Shown piece after piece: positions 1 through 9,831 of a stretch of DNA of 34,109 bases. The notes below the pieces were generated by a model, which was not told where the DNA came from, ran no database searches, and saw nothing but the letters and a program-made list of their open reading frames with translations. Position 1 is the stretch's first letter. The number at the start of each line of letters is the position of its first letter. The DNA lies in contig MSJI02000912.1 of the NCBI GenBank assembly GCA_001931905.2, forward strand, positions 123,559 through 157,667, written 5' to 3'. Source of the DNA: Cladosporium sp. IMV 00045 (taxonomy: Eukaryota > Ascomycota > Dothideomycetes > Cladosporiales > Cladosporiaceae). Position numbers and translations under genes: made by a program.

Positions 1-2200
1 GAGAGGATTAGAGGAATGACTGGTGGTGGTAATCATACGCAGGCGGATGGCAAAAGTGTTGTCCCACAGTTACTTTCTCCCACCTTAGCACCGCCGAGCA
101 TGCTCCAGTCGCCGATTGCGGGAGATGGAATTGTAACAGAGGCCGTGTGATTGGTCGAGTCCCAAAAGAGCGATCACGCCATCGACAGAATTGCGCTTGC
201 GCCTGAGGAAGACCGAGGGCTGCTGAACAATTTCCCCAATCGATGCATCATCCATCTCTATGTCGTTTTGATACAAGACTCACGCCGTCTCTTTCCCAAA
301 GCATTCGCCAATGTTCTCGACGTATTCATCGAAGTGGTGCTCTTCTTTGCCACAGCACTCAACACGAGGTTACTAATCGCTATTTGTAAAACGTTTAGAT
401 CGAGGAGATATCGCGGCCCCGCTAGGTCCCTTGCTCGGAAGGGCTCCTCCGCAACGCTGTGGCCAACATGCCAAAGTTACTTTCGGCTGTCTACTCTGGC
501 ACGCTGATAGTCGGGTTGTGTGGTTGGTGTATTTTCGCGCGCTTTTGCTCTATTTGGTCTGGATAAAGTGGTCTCGCCGGTATCGTGAATGCGTGATCCG
601 TGGCAGTGATTCGTAGATGATGGCATATTCCTTGAAGGCGAGGTGATACGATGGTCGCCAATAGCGTTGCAGACAACTTGTTCTCCAGGAGAGAATGGTA
701 TACTTTTCGTATTATCGACGAAGATGACAGGATTTCGATGGTCAATTTTGAGTTGAGGTGATGTTGCTGCCAAGCTTTGTCTTCCGTCACTCAAAGGAAG
801 GCGCAACATGCAGGCAAGAGCAAAACCAACCGACACCGAGATAGTTCGATGGTCGAGCTTCTAGGCAGTCTCAATGTTTGGCGGCGGCAGATTGATCGTT
901 CCCTACCTTACAAACTGGATGGCGAAAACTTATTCATCGTTACCGCTCCATCATCCTCGATGGCTTGGACGTAATTCATCACGACGTATCATGGACTAAA
1001 TGCACATGCTGTTTCCACTCAGATTTGCATTCACCCCACCAGTTGTCTGTATCAAGTTGCACGTCGGCGGGAGGCAGGATCTTGTCGGTGCCTAAAGTAC
1101 ACAGCAGCGAAGTCACTAAGCCAGGTAGGAGAATCCGCCTATGATTTCCTGCAGACATTCGCCGTTCTTATAAGCAGAAAGACGGATCGATGTGCGGCTT
1201 CGTTCGTTTCTCTATCCGAATTTCATATTAGATTCAATAGATAGAATCATCAGCTTCGAACCCTATCTTGCTGTTCTGTTCTGAGATTCCATATATCGTC
1301 AAATAAATCCTTGTTGTGTGAATCCCAAAGAGGGACGGTCTCACATGCAGAAAACTGCCATTGATGCGTTTGATCATCTCACAGCGTGTAAAAAAATCGG
1401 TCGAAGTACTTGTGGCTCCAAGGGCCAAATGTGGATGTTCATCCGCGTGGAGAAATGTACGGCAGTTCACGGGCTGTCACTGTTTCACAATGCTGAATAC
1501 AAGCGATTTGGTGGAGACGCTCGACATCTATAATGTCTAATAGGCGAACCACGCGGTCCAGGCTGGTATAGGAGGTAGTAGAATCCTTGATAGTGGCGGA
1601 TGCCCCGTCTATTGCTTCTCCCCATTCGAATATCAAGCGCGAAACAGAACGGCATGGACGGCAGCTCCAAGCGAATCCGCTGAAATGCCCATGGCCTTCC
1701 GGTAGCCTTCTGGTTTATGCCAGTGGCTGAACGGCAGAGAAGTGCAACTTGTTCTTGGCACGTGCAACGATTGACTGGCGAGCGACGATGACGGCCCATG
1801 GATGAGCCGGAGGATTACTGTCAGAGATAGATTGATTGGGCAGCGCTATTACGGTATGATCAGAGTCGATGTTTGCAAGGCGGTAAAGTGAAAAGATCTC
1901 AAGATGATCGAATATCTGGAAATACCAAGAGAAGTCTATCCCAATCAGGAAGCTGAATAAAAGTATTGGTGGTTCGTCCAAATCCTACAGGTAGCATATC
2001 TTGACTCTGCCGTGCCTGTTGTGGCTGTTGACAAGGGGCCCAGACAAAAGAAGGCTCAGAAGGGTTGGCGTCCGGTGGCTCAACAGCGTCCACGCCATCA
2101 AGTTGCAGGCAAAGTGGGGAAAGGCAGAAAGCCGCGACCGGCCTGCTGCTTGCCCATCAGCAAGCGAGCACGTTCTAGCTAGCAGTAGTATTACCAACCA
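1..2200. other. Gene-poor region, no confident gene
   Basis: No open frame here is long enough or recognisable enough to call a gene. Two minus-strand stretches look mildly protein-like. One, about 277-355, is rich in Cys, Asp, Glu and His and is followed by a GTGAGT donor-like site. The other, about 1439-1981, consists of overlapping short frames that shift into each other. Both are interrupted by stops, so they could be exons of an unrecognised gene, an eroded pseudogene, or chance. From about 2200 onward the sequence becomes C/T-rich and is probably the promoter and leader of the downstream kinase gene. Confidence 0.5.
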
Positions 2201-2331
2201 CCAACACCGCCGCCGGCACCTCTCCTCGGCCTAGAGTAGTGTAGCAGCAGCAGCGACATCACCCCTTCCCTCTCTACTATCTTCACCTCCACCATCACCG
2301 CCCAGTCCGCCGCCGCCGCAGACTGCCTCCA

Positions 2332-2354
2332 CCCCTCCCCTCCCCTCCCCTCCC
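2332..2354 (-). repeat. CCCCT pentamer array; G-quadruplex motif on minus strand
   Basis: Four CCCCT units followed by CCC form a perfect pentamer array about 230 bp before the kinase start codon. The minus strand reads as five G-runs of 3-4 bases separated by single A residues, which fits the usual G-quadruplex pattern. Formation in vivo is inference. Confidence 0.8.
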
Positions 2355-2410
2355 ATTGTCGATCCTATTGTTCAAGCCGTTCCATACCCGCAAAGCCACA
2401 AGTGTCTCGG

Positions 2411-2433
2411 ATGCGATGACATCGACGCTTTGA
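2411..2433 (+). promoter_or_regulatory. Two overlapping short upstream ORFs in the kinase leader
   Basis: An ATG at 2411 opens a two-codon frame ending in TGA at 2417-2419. A second ATG at 2416 overlaps that stop (ATGA) and opens a five-codon frame ending at 2433. Both lie about 150-170 bp upstream of the kinase ATG. They matter only if the transcript starts upstream of them and this part of the leader is not spliced out, neither of which can be seen here. Confidence 0.4.
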
Positions 2434-2583
2434 GCCGCGAGGCCGCCGAACTCAGCCTTATCCCGCGCGCCCTGATCACCGCGCACGCCGGATACCGCCA
2501 GGAAGATCGTCCACATTTGTTTCGACGCTGCCAAACAATCAGCCACATAAAACACCCCACGCCCCATCCGCCGCACATCGCCC

Positions 2584-4797
2584 ATGACAGGCCTCACGGC
2601 CAAGCGCGACGAAACCACTATGCCGCACTCCAGCGAGAAGCGTAGCTTCTCCGGCCAGGCCTTGAACCCCAATGCCAAGGTCAACAACACCGCCGGCCAG
2701 AAGATCAAGAACTTCTTCCGCATCAACAGCCTCTCCAGGGAGAACTCCGCCGTCAACTCCGAGACTGCCAGCATCGAGAAGGGCCACGAAGGCACTCTCA
2801 CGCCGCAGTCACAGAATAACAAAAACAGTCTGCGTCACAGTAGATTTATCCCACATCTCAGCCGTGGCAGGAGTACCACCGTCGCCTCCGAAGGGAACCC
2901 GCTGGATGATGGCATGAGCCCGACCGCACACGCGAACCCCTACTTCCAACATCAAGGACCTCCCGCACTGCGCCATCACAATGACAGCAGCGTCCCGCCC
3001 TCACCGCCCGACACGCCTAGTAATCCGCAGAAGGTAGGCGATTCGAACCTCGGAAGCCAAGCAGCAGCAGTGACAGGGAAAGAGGAGCTCGCAAGAAAGC
3101 TTAGGAGGGTTGCCAGCGCGCCCAACGCGCAAGGTCTCTTCTCAAGTAAATCGAAGAAAAAGAGCGACGGCAGTGAAGACAGCAGGCCGCCCACCGCGGA
3201 TTTCGAGAAGCCCAAAATGAATGGCATCGGCATCCACGGCAACAGTAGCGCGCTCTCTATGGTGGAAACTATGCCTGGTGATCTACCTCCCATCAATGGG
3301 CCAGATGGTATACCCAGTCCCGGCAAGATTCGCAATAGTGTTGCGTTCCGCCGCACGTACAGTAGCAACAGCATCAAGGTGCGAACTGTAGAGGTTGGAC
3401 CCTCGAGCTTTGACAAGATCAAGCTTATTGGAAAAGGAGATGTTGGAAAGGTCTATTTGGTACGGGAAAAGAAGAGCAGCAGATTATACGCGATGAAGGG
3501 TAAGTCCTGCGCCTCTGGTCCAGCATGAGCGATTATCCTAACATTTTCTCAGTCCTCTCCAAGAAGGAGATGATCAAGCGTAACAAGATCAAGCGAGCAC
3601 TTGCTGAACAGGAGATCCTCGCCACCAGCAACCACCCCTTTATCGTTACGCTCTACCACTCGTTTCAGTCAGACGACTCATTGTATCTCTGTATGGAATA
3701 TTGCAGCGGCGGCGAATTTTTCCGTGCGTTGCAAACTAGGCCAAATAAGTGCGTCGACGAGGATGCGGCTCGGTTTTATGCTGCAGAGGTAACGGCCGCG
3801 CTGGAATACCTCCACTTGATGGGATTCATTTACCGTGATCTCAAACCTGAAAGTGAGTGCGCATGGAAAATACTCTTGTCAAATACCTTGCTAACAGTAC
3901 CCAGACATCCTTCTTCACCAGTCTGGCCACATCATGCTTTCAGACTTTGACTTGTCAAAGCAGTCCGACCCAGGCGGAGCACCGACCATGATGTATGCCT
4001 CTTCGCGTTCGTCCGGAGGCATCACCTCGAACCCGAACAACAACAACCTCCCAACTATTGATACAAAATCGTGCATTGCCAACTTCCGTACAAACTCGTT
4101 CGTCGGCACAGAAGAATACATCGCACCAGAAGTGATCAAGGGATGTGGACACACGAGTGCGGTCGACTGGTGGACACTAGGCATCTTGATCTACGAGATG
4201 CTGTTCGGTACGACACCTTTCAAGGGTAAGAACAGAAACGCCACATTCGCGAACATCCTGAGAGATGAGGTGCCTTTCCCCGAAGGCAACGGCTCGCCAA
4301 ACATCTCCAAGTAAGCTTCCACGCTCTCCCTTCCAATAGCCGCAACATCTTGGCTAACCTTCTCCACCAGCCTCTGCAAGTCCCTCATCCGCAAACTCCT
4401 GATCAAAGACGAACTCCGCCGCCTCGGCTCCCGCGCCGGCGCCTCAGACGTCAAATCCCACCCCTTCTTCCGCAGCACCTCATGGGCTCTTCTGCGCCAC
4501 TCCAAACCGCCCATCATCCCCAACCAAGGCCGCGGCATCGACACTCTGAACTTCCGCAACGTCAAGGAATCGCAGAGCGTCGACCTCGGCAGCGGCACGA
4601 ACAAGGGCTTCGGCATGAGCGCCAGCAAGATGAAGGGCGTGCCTCTCGACTCCGGCCTCGCGACCCCCGGCGGCGAGATCGCGGATCCCTTCGAGGAGTT
4701 CAACAGCGTCACGCTGCATCATGAGGGCGACGAGGCGCATCACCACGCTCATCACCAGCAGGAACATGGACAGGGCAATGTGGGCGAGGCTAGATGA
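2584..4797 (+). CDS. nrc-2: AGC-family serine/threonine protein kinase, NRC-2 / Fpk1-Kin82 type
   Basis: Exons are 2584-3499, 3553-3852, 3905-4310 and 4371-4797, giving 682 aa. The first 275 residues are Ser/Pro-rich and low complexity. The kinase domain starts with the glycine loop IGKGDVGKV (about 283-290). Catalytic Lys is K305, followed by YRDLKPEN with catalytic Asp D401 and a DFD motif (419-421) in place of DFG. About 58 residues separate DFD from APE (479-481), roughly 35 more than in PKA. The tail carries an FEEF hydrophobic motif near 648-651. DFD plus a long activation-segment insertion is characteristic of the fungal NRC-2/Fpk1 and plant AGCVIII kinases. In yeast the orthologues phosphorylate aminophospholipid flippases; in Neurospora nrc-2 represses conidiation. 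Function here is inferred by family. An in-frame ATG at 2620 is an alternative start. Confidence 0.93.
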
Positions 4798-5704
4798 AGA
4801 CGTCCAGCCTGAGCGGCGACTATCACCTTTAGAGTTGACACCGCGACAAGATCCTGCCCTGCAGTGGTGCTCTTGATTTCCCTGGTGTGCGGCGCCGGAG
4901 TCGCGATCGAACTTGATTTCTTGACTTTCGGCGCTTTCCGTTTATTGCTGTTGCATTTTTGGCGAACAACGAAAAGAACAATCTTTGGGGGAAGGAGGCC
5001 AAGGAGCTGTTTTTTATATGAATGTAACGACACACACAATCCTTTTCTTCTTTTGGCTTCGACTCTCTTTCTTTCTTTCCTTTTTGGCTGGTTGGTCTTG
5101 AGCAGGCGAGTTACAATCGTGCAGGATGCTTTCTTTCAGCGAAAGTGAGGAGAAAGAGAGGCGGTGCTTGTGTCACTTGGCAGGACGTGCTCGTTTGGTT
5201 TCTCGTTCGGGAGCGTTCGGGAGATGGGGGGTTTTGTATATACGGCCGGTCTCTTGCTTTTTGCGGACTCTTTCGGCTCTTTTCGTGATGTGGAAGTCGC
5301 TTGAGGGCTTGTCGCAGCTAGGAAGGTATTGCTGGTCAACGTTACAAAAATTCTCTCTTGTTTAACTCTTTTCTTGCCCCTTGGTTTAGGCTGTGGGTGC
5401 GTGAAAACCTTCAATCGTCTGGAAGTCGCCCTGCTGCGAGATATTCAATGGCTGAGACTGGTGTGAATTTCTGTGCTTGCATGCAGACTTGCAATTGTGA
5501 CTGACGGAGGGAAAGCTGATGGTCTTGAGACTTGAGCTCTTCTGGTATCAGCCCTTGCCACAGTACGTTATATCCTCAAAGTCGGCGGTTATCGTGCAGT
5601 ATAAAGAGTCAAGTGTGAGGATATGCTCATTATTCATTTCAAGAGTCTACGCGCTCATGTGCTGCTACTATATTACTCAACGCGCGCCAGGTTTGCATAT
5701 GACT
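4798..5704. other. Intergenic region between convergent kinase and MDR genes
   Basis: This 0.9 kb holds the 3' ends of two convergent genes. It contains a pyrimidine-rich stretch around 5040-5090. I see no further gene, RNA gene or repeat. Confidence 0.6.
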
Positions 5705-6906
5705 CTACTCGATCTTGATGCAAAGCTTGCCGAAGTGCTTCTGGTCCCACATGTACTGGTAGGCGTCCTTGACCTCGTCGAGGGAGAAGACCTTCTCGTC
5801 GACGACGGGCTTGATGTCGTTGGCCTCGATGGCGCGGTTCATCTCCTCGAACTGCAACCTGTTGCCGACGAGGACGCCGCGGACGGTGCTGGATTTATTG
5901 TGTTAATCAAATGTCACAGTTTGCTGTCGATCGTTGGAGATAGAAAGGTCGAAACTTACCAGATGTTGTTCAAGCAGTCCAAGAAAGTCGGCTGGTCCTC
6001 ACCCTTGACGCCGCCGACGAAACCGATGATGGAAATCACGCCGTCGATGGAAATGGCCTTCAGACTCTGCGCCATGGTGTTGGGGCCGCCGACTTCGAGG
6101 ATGTGCTGCACGCCGCGTCCACCGGGCGTGAGCTTCTTCGCCTCCTCGCCCCAGTTGCTGACTTCCTTGTAGTTGATGACGTGGTCCGCTCCGAGCGCCT
6201 TGAGCTTCTCACCCTTCGCGGCAGAGGAAGTGGTGGCGATGACCTTGGCGCCCGCGGCCTTGGCGAACTGGACGGCGAAAATGCTCACACCGCCAGTGCC
6301 CTGGGTGAGAACGTAGTCGCCGGGCTTCATGGCACGGCTCTCGAGGCCGTACAGACCGTTCCATGCAGTGAGGGCCGCGCAGGGGAGGGTAGAGCCCTGC
6401 AGGAAGTCCAGGTTGGAGGGCATGTGGACGAGGCCCTGCTCGTCGTAGGCGCCGTACTGGCGCAGAGAGCCATCGAGGACTCCGCCGACGCCAGTGGCCA
6501 CGCTGTGACCGTCCAGAGAGCCGCCCAGGTGGCCTTGGTTGAAGAGGGTCAGGACTTTGTCGCCCTTCTTGAAGCGGTGAACGCCTGAGCCAACGGCCTC
6601 GACGGTGCCGGCGCCGTCGGAGGCGGGGACCACGTTCTCGCTCAGAGCGAAGGGGTAGAAGCCGTTCACGATGGCCAGGTCGCGGTAGTTGAGGGAAGCG
6701 GCATTGACTGGGGAATGAGGTTAGCTTGTTGATCGACGAGGCTGACGGGTAACAGGCGGAGAGCTGTGTTTATCGTTCTCGGCGGACTCACATTTGACAA
6801 GAACGTCCTTGTCGCCGATTTGAGGAACAGCAGCATCGGCATTGAGCTTAAGACCATCAAAGCCGGTCATAGAGGCAACCCTCCATTCCTTCTGAGTAGA
6901 CGGCAT
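5705..6906 (-). CDS. Zinc-independent medium-chain dehydrogenase/reductase (quinone-oxidoreductase-like)
   Basis: Minus-strand exons are 6906-6792, 6707-5960 and 5888-5705, giving 348 aa, the usual length for this family. The N-terminal GroES-like domain contains NYRDLAIVNGFYPF and the segment PASDGAGTV. The Rossmann nucleotide-binding loop is GTGGVSIFAVQFAKAAGAKV, followed by LGADHVINYKE. The C-terminus has TVRGVLVGNR and ends in FGKLCIKIE. The ligands of the catalytic zinc of alcohol dehydrogenases are not visible, so it is probably an NAD(P)H-dependent oxidoreductase acting on quinones or enones and most likely cytosolic, since no targeting signal is seen. It resembles the uncharacterised S. 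pombe zinc-type alcohol dehydrogenase-like proteins. The substrate cannot be predicted. Confidence 0.93.
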
Positions 6907-7815
6907 CTTAAAATGTGTGTGATTGAGATTGGGGATATCGGGTATAGGAAGATATCAAACAATGTAACGAATATACAATTCTCAAGAGGCAAATGAGAAA
7001 GTATTTATCACGAAGCACAAACAACTCTACCTTGAGGCCCAGCTTATCAAGCACCCGGCAGTGACGTTTAAACCCAGAGACCCTGTCCCTGCAAGGTGTC
7101 TGTTCAATCATCGCCATTTCTAATCCAGAGCAGGCTAGAATGCGATTTGACCCGCCAATGGTCCCATCTTTCAAGCGGTCCGTCGGTGGAGTGGAAGATG
7201 ACGTTTCGAATGGTCGTGCAAATGACTTGAAGTCTTGGAGAAATCTCGGCCTTGCTCCGGAAGACATGGGTTCGCCTACCGCGTGGCTTACCTCACTTGT
7301 TTGTATAAAGTGAGCTTGAGTCGTTGATTATCAATATTCAGTCATTAGAACATTTAAAGCCCGGTCGCTCCTTCATAAAGATGTATAGATGAATTAGTGA
7401 TATGGACAAGCTTGGATAATGAGACATAACGAAAAAGGTGACGTTTCCACGAGGAAGTAAAAGCTTGGTGCTGACATCGAGGTAGGAAAAGCCTGATGTC
7501 GCACCTCATTGTTACCATAAGAGCATGTAAAAGATGAGTTTTGTGCAAACTTAAGGAGCCCGTTGGCAGCAGAGCTTTGTTTTTCGGTTTTGTTCTAGCA
7601 TACTTGACTTTGTCTGCTAACTCCAGGCACGGCCTGGTATCCTAATTTCGTGATTTCAGGTTTTCCTCGCGTTTCATCTAATCATTTTCTCATCACCGAA
7701 CAATTCTGACCAACCAATTGGGTACAAGAAGAAGCGAAGCCTGACCGCCAAGGCCAGTCAAGAAAAGAAATGCAACACCATCCTGTGGTCGTTGATCGAA
7801 CCAAGAGATAGAAAA
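6907..7815. other. Intergenic region, nothing recognised
   Basis: This 0.9 kb lies between the start of the MDR gene and the end of the CBM18 gene, both on the minus strand. Short open frames are present but none resembles a known protein or splices into a neighbour. It presumably holds the MDR promoter. Confidence 0.6.
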
Positions 7816-9402
7816 TCAAGCACCAACGCTTGTGGCGTCACACCCAGTGACGCCCTTGGACCAGCCAGTCAGCCTGTTGGCGATGTCACTGCAATAACAG
7901 TGCGTAGCACCCCCGAGACCCAAGTTGCCGGATGGGTCCATAGAGCCTGAGTTGTACATGCGAGCGACACGGTAGTACTTTTGAGCCCCATCTCCCTCGG
8001 CCTTGCCTAGGAGCTGCTTCAAGCCATCGCCAGCTGCGGTGCCTTCAACGCCATCTTTGACCATCTGGTCAATCTCGTTTTTAGGGCAAGGATTTTGCAC
8101 GCTGCCGCCGATGTTGCATGACCCTTCGCCTTCGTGGGATTGGAAGAGGCCTGGATTCGCGTGCGAACCAACCGTGGTCGGCGCGCGAACGCAGCCGTTG
8201 GACTCTTGCATCATGATCGCGAAGATGAACGCTTTATCGATGCCGCTTGAGGCAGAAACGGCATCGAGTGCTGATTTGAGGTCGGAAAGCTCTTGGTCGG
8301 TATTGTCGGATTGGTAGAAAGCGTTGGAGCAGGACTTTTTCAAGATGTCTTGATTGATCTTCCAGAGAGTGTCGAAGTCGAGCCAATCATTTTCGCTTGG
8401 CCAGCCGGCACCTGAAGAGCCGTCGCCCATGTACTGCTTGATGTATGTTCCACCCTCGCTCTGGGTTCCGCCACTGCCGCTGCCGCCGCCGGAGGTTTGT
8501 GAAGGGGATGGGACACCAGAAGAGAACGTCTGGGTGGCAGATGAAGTGGATGTGCTAGCTGGCGCTGAAGATGGTGGGCCATAAGATGTTGGCTGCTCCG
8601 ACGGCTGAGAAGGGGCAGGTGGGGAAGGAGCAGGAGCAGACGGTTGCGCCGGTGGAGACGAAGTTGGCTCGGCGGAAGGGCTTGGCGTTGCCGGTGGCGA
8701 GTTGGCCGGGTTAGAAGGACTGCCAGTCGCAGCATCATCTGTGGAAGAAGCCCCAGGGTAAGATTTGGTGATCAAGGTTGGGACTGGCGCGCCATACGAC
8801 GGACGACCTTGCCTCGGTCCTTCCGCTGGAGCTTTGTCTGGGACAGAATTGGTCGGGAATCCAAATTGGCTGCCGGTAGTTGAAGAAGCTTGATCGGAGA
8901 TTGAAGGAAGGATAGAAGGATTCGAGCCGCTGGATGCCACGACTGATGATGACGACGGCGGGCTGACTTGAGAGTTGGCCGCAGGGGACGATTGAGGAGT
9001 TTTAGGGGAGCCACATTCGCCGAAATTGGCCTGGCAACTAGCACCGCAGTGCTCTTCCCCGTTCCCGCACCAGCCATTGGGTCTGCGAGGTGTCAGCTGT
9101 CTTCGTTCTCGGATAAAGGCTTCGATGTCTACGCGATAACATACCCACAACAGAACCCAGCTGGACACGAAGCGCCGCTCCACGAGCCGCAAGAGCCATC
9201 ATAAGAGATGACACGAGCAGCGACAGAACCGTGATAATCAGATCGGACGATGTGGTGATTTCCGTGGGCAGCACGGTGACCGTGAGGAACATGAGGAGCC
9301 GCCGCGGCGAGTGCGGTCAAGGCGATGATTGGGATCTGGATGGCAGTTAGACACAGACTCGACCACAACATTTCGTGGACGACTTACCAGGAAGGAACGC
9401 AT
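7816..9402 (-). CDS. Secreted CBM18 (hevein-like) protein with C-terminal lysozyme-like domain
   Basis: Minus-strand exons are 9402-9388 (15 nt), 9335-9145 and 9082-7816, giving 490 aa. Splicing the tiny first exon builds a signal peptide, MRSFLIPIIALTALAAAA. The second junction falls inside a chitin-binding type 1 module (about residues 54-86) and restores its CCGPNGWCG core, which supports both splice sites. Residues of about 90-290 are a Ser/Pro/Thr/Ala-rich, probably O-glycosylated linker. The C-terminal 190 residues look like a lysozyme/SLT-type fold: IFAIMMQESNG places a candidate catalytic glutamate at E362, followed by HANPGLFQSHEG and a Cys-rich end. Family knowledge suggests cleavage of peptidoglycan or chitin-like polymers outside the cell. 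The enzymatic role is inference; chitin binding is better supported. Confidence 0.85.
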
Positions 9403-9511
9403 GGCTGCGGTTGCTGAGTGATTCACTGTTTGGATGGATGTAGAAGTTTTGTTGTTGATGTTGTTGTGTAAGGAGTGTATGGGCTCTGTCAAAGAGCAAA
9501 AGTAGTGAACA

Positions 9512-9604
9512 GAGGAGTGTTGGGTTGGTGAAGGAGTGTTACTTTGGTGAAGGAGTGTTGAGTTGGCAAGAGAGTGATCAGCCGGACAAAGAGTGAATAA
9601 CAAG
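9512..9604. repeat. Imperfect ~19-bp tandem repeat in the leader of the CBM18 gene
   Basis: About five degenerate units of 18-19 bp occur head to tail, with the core GAAGGAGTGTT followed by a TTGG-rich half. The three units in 9512-9567 are close to each other and the last two are worn. The array lies 110-200 bp upstream of the CBM18 gene start codon, in its promoter or 5' leader. Confidence 0.6.
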
Positions 9605-9831
9605 TGGGCAGATGAGTAGTTTAATGAGTGTGGTGTTCACATGCTTCGGAGCCTTCACCGACAGGTACAAACGAACGTAAAGGTAAAGGACAGGTCGAGC
9701 GGTCGATCACACCCACTCACAGAGAGACAGTACAAACAACGATCAGAACGTTCATCGGCAAGAGGCGATGGAGAAGCAGTGAAGATTTGATCGGCCCGGG
9801 TCGGGGATACTTATACATGTCTACATTCCGG

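Noticed and set aside
2295..2822. 175-codon minus-strand open frame over the kinase start
   Set aside because: It overlaps the kinase coding strand and the CCCCT array and ends in a Gly/Arg run derived from that array.
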